A program made the translations under genes and the position numbers. Below are positions 7,933 through 15,941 of a DNA stretch of 64,000 nucleotides, one piece after another. Positions within the stretch are counted from its first letter, which is position 1. The number at the start of each line of letters is the position of its first letter. Source of the DNA: Bryobacteraceae bacterium (GTDB lineage Bacteria > Acidobacteriota > Terriglobia > Bryobacterales > Bryobacteraceae); contig BPGE01000001.1 in assembly GCA_026002875.1 (NCBI GenBank), positions 4,092,001 to 4,156,000 on the forward strand, read 5' to 3'. Below the pieces are notes generated by a model, which was not told the origin of the DNA, searched no databases, and saw only the letters and a program-made list of their open reading frames with translations.

Positions 7933-8709
7933 ATGAAAGAACGGCGCACAGCGGTCGTGACGGGATCCACGAAAGGGCTGGGGCGCGCGATGGCCTTGCG
8001 GCTGGCGCAGGCGGGGTGGCGGGTGGTGATCCACGGCACGGATGCGCAGCGGGCGGAGGCGGTGCGCGCCGAATGCGGCGGAGACGCGGAAACATTTCTC
8101 GGCGATATTGCTCTGAAGGAAACGAACGACGCCCTGGCGCGATTCGCCGTGGAGAAAACAGGGCGGCTGGATGCATGGATCAGCAACGCGGGCCTGGTGA
8201 AGATGGAGCCGTTTCTGGAGTTCTCTCCGGAAACCTGGCGGCGCCTAGTGGACATTCATCTGAGCGGCGCCTTCCATGGGGGGCAGGCGGCGGCGCGGGA
8301 GATGGTGAAGCGCGGCTGGGGCCGCATCGTGCATGTCTCGACGATCGCCGCGGCATTCGGGCAGTTCGGCTTCGCAGCCTATGCGCCGGTGAAGGCTGGC
8401 GTGGAGGCGCTGGCGCGCGTGATGGCCGTGGAGCTGGCCTCGCACGGGATCACGGTAAACACGGTCGCCCCGGGTCCGGTCTGGAACGACATGCTGGAAG
8501 GACTGTACGGAGCGGAGCGGCTGCGGGAACGCGAACGCACCATTCCTCTTCAGCGCATGGCCCGCGCCGAAGAAGTGGCTGCCGCGGTGGAGTGGCTGCT
8601 GTCGGACGACGCGGCTTACATCACGGGCCAGATCCTGCGCGTGGACGGCGGGGCGAGCGCAGCCGGACCGTTCACGATCGAAGTGTACCGGCGCAGCGCG
8701 CCGCACTGA
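7933..8709 (+). CDS. SDR-family NAD(P)-dependent oxidoreductase
   Basis: This encodes a 258-residue classical short-chain dehydrogenase/reductase of the FabG-like group. The cofactor motif TGSTKGLG is at 10-17, NAG at 85-87, and the catalytic Ser136, Tyr150 and Lys154 (YAPVK) are present, as is the C-terminal DGG. The His-Gly-Thr after the second strand (VVIHGTD) may favour NADPH, but this is a guess. The substrate cannot be read from the sequence, and it is not next to fatty-acid genes. GGGGAG lies 8 bases before the ATG. It is divergent from the TonB receptor, with about 80 bases between them. Confidence 0.9.
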   Translation: MKERRTAVVTGSTKGLGRAMALRLAQAGWRVVIHGTDAQRAEAVRAECGGDAETFLGDIALKETNDALARFAVEKTGRLDAWISNAGLVKMEPFLEFSPETWRRLVDIHLSGAFHGGQAAAREMVKRGWGRIVHVSTIAAAFGQFGFAAYAPVKAGVEALARVMAVELASHGITVNTVAPGPVWNDMLEGLYGAERLRERERTIPLQRMARAEEVAAAVEWLLSDDAAYITGQILRVDGGASAAGPFTIEVYRRSAPH

Positions 8710-8778
8710 CAACACCCCGTAGCGCCCGGCGCCATCGCGCCATATAATAAGCGCAAACCTGTCAGGAGGCAGGCCGGG

Positions 8779-10638
8779 ATGCAAGCCAGCCACCAGCCTC
8801 CGCCCATGCCGGCGGAGCAGCCGCACCGTCTCTCTCCAGGAGAGAGAATCGTCAACGATTTCAGCATTCAGGTCGCCACGGTCAACGGCAGCGGCAGCCA
8901 GACGGCGAATCTCGTGCTGATGCGCTCCATCTTCCAGATGGGCGTGCCCGTTTCGGGAAAGAACCTGTTCCCGTCCAACATTCAGGGGCTGCCGACGTGG
9001 TTCACCATCCGCGCCAGCCGCCACGGCTACATCGCGCGCAAGAAAGAGATTGATTTCCTCGTGGCGATGAACCCGGAGTCGGCGCACGAAGACGTCATGA
9101 GCCTGCCGCCGGGCGCGGCGGTTCTGTACGACGAGCCGTTGCAATTAGCGCCGCTCCGGTCCGATCTGCATTTTTACTCCGCGCCCTTTGACAGGCTGGT
9201 GGCGCCGGTGTGCCCGGAGGCGAAGCTGCGGAAGCTCGTGCGGAACATGATCTATGTCGGCATTCTGGCCGAGCTGCTGGGCATCGACCCGGAAGAGATC
9301 CGCAAGGCGCTGTACAAGCAGTTCGGCGAGCGCAAGAAAAAGGCCGCTGACATGAACTGGGGCGCGGTGCAGGCGGGCATCGACTATGCGCGGTCGAATC
9401 TCGTCAAGAGCGATCCCTGCTTCGTCGAACGCATGGACCGCACTGCGGGCAAGCTGGTGATCGAAGGCAACACGGCGGCAGCGCTGGGCTGCATGTTCGG
9501 CGGCGTGACCGTCTGCACCTGGTACCCCATCACGCCGTCGTCGAGCCTGGCGGAGGCGCTGATCACGTTCATGGAGCGGTTCCGGCGCGATCCGGAGACG
9601 GGCAGGGCGACCTATGCCATCGTGCAGGCGGAAGACGAGCTGGCCAGCATTGGCATGGCCGTGGGCGCGGGCTGGGCGGGCGCGCGCGCCATGACCTGCA
9701 CTTCGGGGCCGGGCATCTCGCTGATGTCGGAATTCATCGGGCTGGCCTATTTCGCGGAGATTCCGGTGGTCGTGATCGACGTGCAGCGCGTGGGCCCGTC
9801 GACGGGACTGCCGACGCGCACCATGCAGGGCGACACGCTGAAGAACGCCGTGCTCTCGCATGGCGACACGCGCCACCCGATCCTGTTCCCTTCCTGTCCC
9901 GAAGAATGCTTCTCGATGGCTGTAGACGCCTTCGACCTGGCTGAGCAGTTCCAGACGCCCGTGTTCATCAACATGGATCTCGACCTGGGGATGAACCTCT
10001 GGATGTCTGATCCGCTGCCCTATCCCGAAAAACCGATGAACCGCGGCAAAGTGCTGTCGGCAGAGGATCTCGAACGGCTGGGCGGCTTCGCCCGGTACAA
10101 GGACGTCGACGGCGATGGCATCCCGTACCGCACGCTGCCCGGCACGCCGCATCCGAAGGCTGCCTACTTCACTCGCGGCACCGGACATACCGAGACCGCC
10201 ACCTACAGCGAGAAGCCCGAGGACTGGGTGCGCAACATCGACCGCATTGCGCGCAAGTTCGAGACGCTGCGGAAGCACCTGCCGCCGCCCGCGCAGTTCC
10301 TGGCGCCCGGCGCGAAGATCGCCATGGTCAGCGCCGGCACCTCGCGCTATGCGATGGAAGAGAGCCGGGATCAGCTGAGCCGCGCAGGCATCGAGGCGAG
10401 CTGGATGCGGCTGGCAGCGTATCCTTTCCCGCCGGAGCTGGAAGCATTCATCGAGCAGCACGAGCGCGTGTACGTGATCGACCAGAACCGCGACGCTCAG
10501 CTGCTGGGGCTGATGCGGCTGGATCTCCCGCCGCGGCTTCTGGAAAAGCTGCGAAGCGTGCGTTACTACGGCGGGCTGCCGCTGGACGCCCGCACGGTCA
10601 CGGATTCTATTCTCGCGCAGGAGGCGCGCCTGGCATGA
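8779..10638 (+). CDS. korA: 2-oxoacid:ferredoxin oxidoreductase, gamma-alpha fused subunit
   Basis: This encodes 619 residues. The N-terminal third (about 25-210) is the gamma domain (VNGSGSQTANLVLMRSIFQM), and the rest is the alpha domain with the pyrimidine-binding YPITPSSSLAE motif near 248-258 and EDELASIGMAVGAGWAGARA. With the beta subunit encoded next, it oxidises a 2-oxoacid plus CoA to acyl-CoA and CO2, reducing ferredoxin. 2-oxoglutarate is the likeliest substrate for this gamma-alpha/beta architecture, but pyruvate or branched oxoacids cannot be excluded. AGGAGG lies 9 bases before the ATG. The stop overlaps the korB start (ATGA), as expected for subunits made in equal amounts. The gene name is assigned by family, not by demonstrated substrate. 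Confidence 0.88.
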   Translation: MQASHQPPPMPAEQPHRLSPGERIVNDFSIQVATVNGSGSQTANLVLMRSIFQMGVPVSGKNLFPSNIQGLPTWFTIRASRHGYIARKKEIDFLVAMNPESAHEDVMSLPPGAAVLYDEPLQLAPLRSDLHFYSAPFDRLVAPVCPEAKLRKLVRNMIYVGILAELLGIDPEEIRKALYKQFGERKKKAADMNWGAVQAGIDYARSNLVKSDPCFVERMDRTAGKLVIEGNTAAALGCMFGGVTVCTWYPITPSSSLAEALITFMERFRRDPETGRATYAIVQAEDELASIGMAVGAGWAGARAMTCTSGPGISLMSEFIGLAYFAEIPVVVIDVQRVGPSTGLPTRTMQGDTLKNAVLSHGDTRHPILFPSCPEECFSMAVDAFDLAEQFQTPVFINMDLDLGMNLWMSDPLPYPEKPMNRGKVLSAEDLERLGGFARYKDVDGDGIPYRTLPGTPHPKAAYFTRGTGHTETATYSEKPEDWVRNIDRIARKFETLRKHLPPPAQFLAPGAKIAMVSAGTSRYAMEESRDQLSRAGIEASWMRLAAYPFPPELEAFIEQHERVYVIDQNRDAQLLGLMRLDLPPRLLEKLRSVRYYGGLPLDARTVTDSILAQEARLA

Positions 10639-11675
10639 GTTCGACACCCGCCACTCCGCCCAAAGTGAACCGCATCGGGCTGGACGTTCTGCCCTACAAG
10701 GGCAGCAAAACCACGCTCTGCGCCGGCTGCGGGCATAACGCGATCACGGAACGCCTGATCGAAGCATACTGGGAGCTGGGCATCGAGCCCTGGACGGTGG
10801 CCAAGCTGAGCGGCATCGGCTGCTCGTCGAAGACCCCTGCCTACTTCCTGCAGCAGTCGCACGGCTTCAACGGCGTGCACGGGCGCGCGCCGACCACGGC
10901 GACGGGCGCGCTGCTGGCCAACCACACGCTGCGCGCTGTGGTGGTCAGCGGCGACGGCGACACGGCTTCCATCGGCATCGGGCATTTCGTGCATATGCTG
11001 CGGCGCAACGTGCCGCTTGTTTACATCGTCGAGAACAACGGCGTTTACGGGCTGACCAAGGGGCAGTTCTCCGCTACGGCGGATCTCGGCGCAAAGCTGA
11101 AAACCGGAGCGGTCAATCTGCTGCACGCGGTGGATCTGTGCCTGCTCGGGATCGAGCTGGGAGCCACGTTCGTGGCGCGGTCTTTCTCCGGCGACAAGCG
11201 GCAGCTTTCCGCAATCCTGAAAGCGGCCATCGCGCACAAAGGGCTGGCCGTGATCGACGTCATCAGCCCCTGCGTGACCTTCAACGACCACGAGGGCTCC
11301 ACCAAGTCCTACGCCTACATGAAAGACCACGACGAGCCGCTGCATGAGGTGGACTTCGTGCCGTTCTTCGCCGACATCGAAGTCGAGTACAACGAGGGCG
11401 AATCGCGCCTGGTAGAGTTGCATGACGGCTCGAAGCTCCTGCTGCACAAACTGGAGCGCGACTACGACCCCTCCAACCGCATTCATGCGCTGGAAGTGCT
11501 GCACGAGGCGGCGCGCCGCGGCGAAGTGCTGACGGGCATCATTTATCTGGACACGAGCCGCCCGTCGTTCACCGAGATTCTGAACCTGTGCGATGAGCCG
11601 CTGGCGCTGCTGCCTGAGGAGCGCGTGCGGCCCTCGCGCGAGACGCTTGAACTGATCAACGAGGAGTTCCGCTGA
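10635..11675 (+). CDS. korB: 2-oxoacid:ferredoxin oxidoreductase, beta subunit
   Basis: This encodes 346 residues and carries the thiamine-diphosphate motif GDGDTASIG (106-114) closing at ENNGVYG (133-139). Four cysteines are placed as expected for the beta-subunit [4Fe-4S] cluster: Cys29 and Cys32 (LCAGCGHN), Cys63 (GIGCSS) and Cys213 (ISPC). It pairs with the gamma-alpha subunit to which it is translationally coupled. The CBS-domain gene follows after 3 bases, so all three form one operon. No ferredoxin gene is nearby, so the electron acceptor must be encoded elsewhere. Confidence 0.9.
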   Translation: MSSTPATPPKVNRIGLDVLPYKGSKTTLCAGCGHNAITERLIEAYWELGIEPWTVAKLSGIGCSSKTPAYFLQQSHGFNGVHGRAPTTATGALLANHTLRAVVVSGDGDTASIGIGHFVHMLRRNVPLVYIVENNGVYGLTKGQFSATADLGAKLKTGAVNLLHAVDLCLLGIELGATFVARSFSGDKRQLSAILKAAIAHKGLAVIDVISPCVTFNDHEGSTKSYAYMKDHDEPLHEVDFVPFFADIEVEYNEGESRLVELHDGSKLLLHKLERDYDPSNRIHALEVLHEAARRGEVLTGIIYLDTSRPSFTEILNLCDEPLALLPEERVRPSRETLELINEEFR

Positions 11676-11678
11676 GCC

Positions 11679-12122
11679 ATGACGCCAACCACCAGAATCC
11701 GCGCCATTCTCGAGGCCAAGGGAGGCGCGGTGTACTCCATCCATCCGAAGGCCACCGTCTACGACGCCATTGCCATGATGGCGGACAAGGGTGTGGGCGC
11801 CCTGCTGGTGATGGAGGGCAATCACCTCGTGGGGATTGTCAGCGAGCGCGATTACACGCGCAAAGTCATCCTGAAGGGCCGTTCCTCGCGCGAGGCGCTG
11901 GTCGAAGAGATCATGACTCAGGACGTCGTGACCGCTTCGCCGGACATCAGCGTGGCGGAAGGGATGCGGCTGATGACGGACCATCGCATTCGCCATCTGC
12001 CCCTGGTGGACAGCGGCAAGGTCGTGGGCGTGGTCTCGATCGGCGATCTGGTCAAGGCGATCATCTCCGAGCAGGAAGCGACCATCGCCCACCTCACCAA
12101 TTACATTGCGGGCAGCTACTGA
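11679..12122 (+). CDS. Stand-alone CBS-pair protein
   Basis: This 147-residue cytoplasmic protein consists almost wholly of two CBS motifs forming one Bateman module (about 12-70 and 78-138; VYSIHPKATVYDAIAMMADK and VVTASPDISVAEGMRLMTDH). GVVSIGDLVKAI closes the second. Such modules bind adenine nucleotides or other ligands and act as energy sensors. It starts 3 bases after korB, which suggests that it senses AMP/ATP or a related ligand for the oxidoreductase, though that is inference from position only. Its 3' end overlaps mutM on the other strand by 7 bases. Confidence 0.9.
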   Translation: MTPTTRIRAILEAKGGAVYSIHPKATVYDAIAMMADKGVGALLVMEGNHLVGIVSERDYTRKVILKGRSSREALVEEIMTQDVVTASPDISVAEGMRLMTDHRIRHLPLVDSGKVVGVVSIGDLVKAIISEQEATIAHLTNYIAGSY

Positions 12123-12910
12123 AGCCGCTGGCAGCGCGGGCAGTAGTGCGTGCCGCGCTGCGCGACGACGATCCTGCGCACGGCAGCGCCGCACTGGCGG
12201 CAGGGCTCGCCCTCCCTGCCATACACACGGTGGAAGCGCTGGAACGCGCCTGCGCGGCCCGCGCCGTCGACGTAGTCCGAGATCGAGGAGCCGCCGGCGG
12301 CGATGGCTTCTTCGAGCACTTCCACGATGGCCGCGTGCAGGGCCTCCATGCGTCTGACAGAGAGCCGCGATGCGGGCTGCAGAGGATGGATGCGGGCGCG
12401 GTGCAGGGCCTCGTCCGCATAGATGTTGCCGAGTCCCGCGAGAAAGCCCTGATCGAGCAGCAGCGGCTTCAGCCGGCCGCGGCGTGCCCGCAGCCGCTGC
12501 GCGAACTCGGCGGCGGTGAGATCGAACGGCTCCGGCCCCAGCCGCGCCACCGCCTCCGGCAGCGTGGGACCGGCGAGGACGCGCGCGAACTGGCGGATGT
12601 CGTCCAACACCAGGCGGCCGCTTTCCAGCGTGAACACCGCCCGGGTGTGCGGGCCTTCCGCGCCGTTCCATACGAGCCGCCCGGTCATGCGGAGATGGAT
12701 CGCGCAGAAGCCGTCTTCGAGTTCGAGCAGGACGAACTTGCCGCGCCTCCGTACGGCCAGAATCGATCTGTCTGTGAGAAACTGCGGGATTTCGGCCGGG
12801 CGGCCCCCGGCGGCCAGGGGAGACTGGAAGGCCACCGCCGCGATCCGTCCGCCCTCGAGGTGCGGACGCAGGGATCGGACGATGCACTCGACTTCCGGCA
12901 GTTCAGGCAT
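12116..12910 (-). CDS. mutM: Formamidopyrimidine-DNA glycosylase MutM (Fpg)
   Basis: This encodes 264 residues, the normal length for Fpg. The enzyme removes 8-oxoguanine and formamidopyrimidines from DNA and cleaves the abasic site. The N-terminus MPELPEVE supplies the catalytic Pro2 (after Met removal) and Glu3; Lys58 lies in GKFVLLEL. A helix-two-turn-helix leads into a C-terminal zinc finger with two CxxC pairs (CRQC and CPRC). The ATG lies within the end of the upstream Rieske gene (8-base overlap), so the two are one transcript. Coupling of an oxidative-damage glycosylase with an iron-sulfur protein is suggestive but unproven. Confidence 0.95.
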   Translation of the reverse strand: MPELPEVECIVRSLRPHLEGGRIAAVAFQSPLAAGGRPAEIPQFLTDRSILAVRRRGKFVLLELEDGFCAIHLRMTGRLVWNGAEGPHTRAVFTLESGRLVLDDIRQFARVLAGPTLPEAVARLGPEPFDLTAAEFAQRLRARRGRLKPLLLDQGFLAGLGNIYADEALHRARIHPLQPASRLSVRRMEALHAAIVEVLEEAIAAGGSSISDYVDGAGRAGAFQRFHRVYGREGEPCRQCGAAVRRIVVAQRGTHYCPRCQRLQ

Positions 12911-13205
12911 CCACCCAGATCCGTCCCTGCTCGACCTTCACCGGCAGCCGCTGCAGGGTGACAGCCGGGTTGGCGTCCCAGGCGCCGGTTTCGCAGAGGA
13001 ACTCCCAGGCATGCCAGGGGCAGATGAGGCGGCCTTCCGTAAAGTTGCCTCCCGACAGCGGCCCCCCGGCATGAGGACAGCGGTCCTCGAAGGCGTGAAC
13101 GGCGCCGCGGTGGCGGCACACGACGATCCTCAAATCCGCCGTTTCGACGACGGCCATGGCCCCTTCAGCCGGTTCATCCTCTCCCAGGATGGGTTTCCAT
13201 GCCAT
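12903..13205 (-). CDS. Rieske [2Fe-2S] ferredoxin-like protein
   Basis: This 100-residue small soluble protein is one Rieske domain. The cluster ligands are Cys43 and His45 (CPHAGG) and Cys62 and His65 (CPWHAWEF), in the order and spacing used by biphenyl-type Rieske ferredoxins and the NirD small subunit. It has no membrane anchor or signal peptide. The start at 13205 gives a normal-length domain (MAWKPILGEDE); longer readings would add an unlikely extension. It overlaps mutM by 8 bases. The partner enzyme is not visible in the window. Confidence 0.85.
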   Translation of the reverse strand: MAWKPILGEDEPAEGAMAVVETADLRIVVCRHRGAVHAFEDRCPHAGGPLSGGNFTEGRLICPWHAWEFLCETGAWDANPAVTLQRLPVKVEQGRIWVDA

Positions 13206-13376
13206 GCTGTCATCTTGCCATGGCCTGACGGCATGGGAGGCCTGCCCGGCTGTGCATGAAATTCTGTTCCGGAGCGAAGAAAAGGGCTTCCCGCCGGGAA
13301 TCTGCGGCGCTAGAATAAGGCTGCTCGGAATCCTAGGTCGTTGTTCGGCTGATTTCCTAGCGACGGGAGGTCCAGA

Positions 13377-13523
13377 ATGTTCGAGTCTCTCGATGATCAG
13401 ATGAAGCATGACGAGATGGAAACCACCACGCCCCGTGAACGGTGGCTGAAGTGGGTGCTCGTCGGCGTCGTTTCCGTGTTGCTGTTCGGCGGGCTGTACA
13501 TGGGTGTCCGGCTCCTCGAATAG
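13377..13523 (+). CDS. Small single-span membrane protein, 48 residues
   Basis: The reading frame begins ATG TTC GAG TCT and ends GAA TAG. The N-terminal half is charged and acidic (MFESLDDQMKHDEMETTTPR, residues 1-20), and residues 25-46 form one hydrophobic helix (WVLVGVVSVLLFGGLYMGVR). GGGAGG lies 6 bases ahead of the ATG, one of the best ribosome sites in the region. From memory, small proteins of similar plan occur in other Acidobacteriota, but I cannot verify this here. A possible -10 (TAGAAT) lies near 13311. The function is unknown; it could be a small membrane regulator. Confidence 0.7.
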   Translation: MFESLDDQMKHDEMETTTPRERWLKWVLVGVVSVLLFGGLYMGVRLLE

Positions 13524-13738
13524 AAGGAGGGCATTCCGGGACTCCCGCTCCAGCGCCCGAACCTTCGGTTGCACCAGGCAGGCGCCGGCTGTCCGCGCCC
13601 TGATTGAGGCTGGCAGCCGGCCCATCCGGGCGAAGCAGCGCAGCGCAAATCAAGAGAGGGAAAAACTGCGCCTGGAGGCAGAAAAGAGGCTGCATATTCC
13701 CTGCCAGCCTCAGGCCCCGCGGGCAGGATGCGCACAAG

Positions 13739-14608
13739 ATGAAATTCGGCGTCAACACACTTTTGTGGACTGCCTCATTCGGGCAGGACGACCTGCCGCT
13801 GCTGGAGAAGGTCAAACAGTGGGGCTTTGACGGGATCGAGATCGCGCGGTTCTCTTTTGACGGCTTTCCCGCGCGGCTGCTGCGCGAAGAAGTGCGCAGC
13901 GCCGGGCTGGAGCCCATCTTCTGTTCCGCTCTGACGGGCGGATTGAGCCTGGTGAGCGGGGACGCAGCGGTGCGCCGTGCGGCCGCGGATTTTCTGAAAC
14001 GCGCCGTCGAAACCGCGGCCGAGCTCGGCAGTTCCGTGCTTGTCGGCCCCTACCTCGCCCCCGTGGGAGGGCTCACTGGACGCCGGGCGACGGAAGACGA
14101 ATGGAAACGCGGCGTCGATGGCATCCGCGCCCTGACCGGCTGGCTGCGCGAGCATGACGTCACTCTGGCTCTGGAACCGCTGAACCGGTTTGAAACGTAT
14201 CTGATGACCACCGCCGCCGACGCGCGCCGCTTCTGCGACGAGATCCATGATCCGTACGTCGGCGTGCTGTTCGACACCTTCCACGCGAACATCGAGGAGA
14301 AGCGGCTGGGCGATGCGATCCGCGCGATCGGCCCGCATCTGGCCCACGTCCATGTGTGCGAGAACGACCGCGGCATTCCCGGCACGGGACATGTGGCCTG
14401 GAACGAGGTATTCGCAGCGCTGCGGGAGACCGGCTACGACGGCTGGTGCGTCATCGAGAGCTTCGGCTCCTGCGTCCCCGAAATCGCGGCCGCGGCCTGC
14501 ATCTGGCGGGATCTGGCGCCGGACGCCGAGACGCTGGCGCGCGAGGGGCTCGTCTTTCTGAAAGACGCCGCCGCGCGGGCCATGGGCGCGGCGGCGTCGG
14601 CTGTCTGA
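13739..14608 (+). CDS. Sugar phosphate isomerase/epimerase-family TIM-barrel protein
   Basis: This encodes 289 residues of the xylose-isomerase-like TIM-barrel (AP_endonuc_2) family, closest in style to D-psicose/tagatose 3-epimerases. The start MKFGVNTLLW is typical. Metal-binding positions look intact: Glu in LALEPLNRFE, Asp in VLFDTFHANIEE, His in HLAHVHVCEN, and Glu in WCVIESFG. These enzymes epimerise ketoses using Mn or Mg; the actual sugar is unknown. A weak AGGA lies about 10 bases before the ATG. The last 45 bases form a strong hairpin that may serve as terminator for the opposite operon. Confidence 0.85.
   Translation: MKFGVNTLLWTASFGQDDLPLLEKVKQWGFDGIEIARFSFDGFPARLLREEVRSAGLEPIFCSALTGGLSLVSGDAAVRRAAADFLKRAVETAAELGSSVLVGPYLAPVGGLTGRRATEDEWKRGVDGIRALTGWLREHDVTLALEPLNRFETYLMTTAADARRFCDEIHDPYVGVLFDTFHANIEEKRLGDAIRAIGPHLAHVHVCENDRGIPGTGHVAWNEVFAALRETGYDGWCVIESFGSCVPEIAAAACIWRDLAPDAETLAREGLVFLKDAAARAMGAAASAV
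14564..14598 (-). terminator. Terminator-like hairpin inside the end of the opposing gene
   Basis: A perfect 13-bp stem (GACGCCGCCGCGC/GCGCGGCGGCGTC) has a 9-base loop. Read on the minus strand it starts about 21 bases after the amidohydrolase stop at 14619 and is followed by TTTCAGAAAG. It is simultaneously the 3' coding end of the isomerase-like gene, where it encodes an Ala-rich tail. Confidence 0.5.
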
Positions 14609-14618
14609 AGGGCGTCAG

Positions 14619-15941
14619 TCAGGGACGCGCCGAGTACATTTTGTACAGGCGCGTGTGCTTCGATTCGAGATCCACCGGCACGCCTTTGATGAACATCATC
14701 TTCACCTGCGTGCGGACCTCGAGCGGGTCGCCGTCGGTGACGATCAGGTCGGCGTATTTGCCTTTTTCGATCGAGCCGTACTCGCTGTCGATCCCCCAGA
14801 TCTGCGCGGCATTCAGCGTGACGGACTTCAGCGCTTCATCATAAGGCAGGCCGAAGGCCGCAGCCTGCGCCGCCTGGTACGGCAGATTGCGGGCGAACTG
14901 CACGCCGAAGCTGGCGAACGCGAACTTGACGCCCGCCTGATGCAGGCGCGCCGGCAGCGTGAAGGGCTCGTCATAGGGGTCGTCTTCCTCGAGCGGCGAA
15001 ACGAACGTCGTGCCCAGAACCACGGGGATGTTCCGTTTGGCGATGTCTTCCAGCGCCTTTCCGGGCCGCCGGACGCCAGCCAGCACGATCTTCAGGCGCT
15101 CGCGCGCGGCGAAGTCGAGCGCCTCGCGGATCTCGCGTTCGCGCGCGGCGAAGATCATCAAGGGCTGCTTTCCCTCGAGAACCGGGATCATCGCCTCATA
15201 ACGCAGGTCGGGCTGGATGGATTCGCCCGACGCCTTCGCTTTCTGATAGCGGCGCGCGGCATCGAAGAAATCCTGGATCTTCTGCACCTGCTGTTGCTGG
15301 TTGCGCCGCGCTTCGGCGAACGTCGTCCGGCGTCCGGCCAGTCCTGGCAGCAGGGCTTCGATGTCAGCGCCGCGGAAACGCGGCATCTGAATCACAGGCC
15401 AGGCCATCTGCATCGCCGCGCTGCGGCGGATCTCCATCTCTTCCCAGGTCCAGCCGTCGAGGTGCATCAGCGAGGCCTGCCCCGAAATCAGGCTGCCCGC
15501 CGAAGCGCCGCGCCCGCCGCCGGTGGCGCCGGGCGTCACCAGCACCGACGTGATGCCGTTGGCGCGCACGACGGGGATGTGTTCGCTCGACGGGTTGACG
15601 GCGATCAGCGCCCGCAGCTGCGGATTGAAATCGCCGATCTCGCCGGTGTCGACCGTTTCCCGCACGCTGGCGATCTCGGCCAGGCCGATGGGCGAGCCCG
15701 AGTCGATCATGCCCGGATAAACATGCAGGCCGCGCGCTTCCACGATCCGGACCTTGCCTTTCGGCGCCACCTTCTGGCCGATCTCCGCGATCTTGCCGTC
15801 GACGACGAGGATGGAGGCGTTCTGGATGGCCGGGCCGCTCACCGGGTGCACGGTGGCATTGCGGAGCAGGAACGTGTTGTTCTCCGCCGCCATGAGGGCG
15901 GCGGCGAGAACGGGGAGACAGGCGATCGTTGCGGTTCTCAT
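14619..15941 (-). CDS. Secreted amidohydrolase-like protein lacking the HxH motif
   Basis: This encodes 440 residues with a signal peptide (MRTATIACLPVLAAALMAAE). The amidohydrolase-fold beta-sandwich is clear at both ends (NATVHPVSGPAIQNASILVV, and IEKGKYADLIVTDGDPLE). At the place where active members have PGxIDxHxH it reads YPGMIDSGSPIGL, so both metal-binding histidines are missing. The later segment FASFGVQFARNL also lacks the usual Ser/Asp metal site. It is probably non-catalytic or has changed chemistry. It is the last of three paralogues on one transcript, overlapping the active-looking middle gene by 4 bases. A structural partner of that enzyme is a reasonable guess. Confidence 0.85.
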   Translation of the reverse strand: MRTATIACLPVLAAALMAAENNTFLLRNATVHPVSGPAIQNASILVVDGKIAEIGQKVAPKGKVRIVEARGLHVYPGMIDSGSPIGLAEIASVRETVDTGEIGDFNPQLRALIAVNPSSEHIPVVRANGITSVLVTPGATGGGRGASAGSLISGQASLMHLDGWTWEEMEIRRSAAMQMAWPVIQMPRFRGADIEALLPGLAGRRTTFAEARRNQQQQVQKIQDFFDAARRYQKAKASGESIQPDLRYEAMIPVLEGKQPLMIFAAREREIREALDFAARERLKIVLAGVRRPGKALEDIAKRNIPVVLGTTFVSPLEEDDPYDEPFTLPARLHQAGVKFAFASFGVQFARNLPYQAAQAAAFGLPYDEALKSVTLNAAQIWGIDSEYGSIEKGKYADLIVTDGDPLEVRTQVKMMFIKGVPVDLESKHTRLYKMYSARP

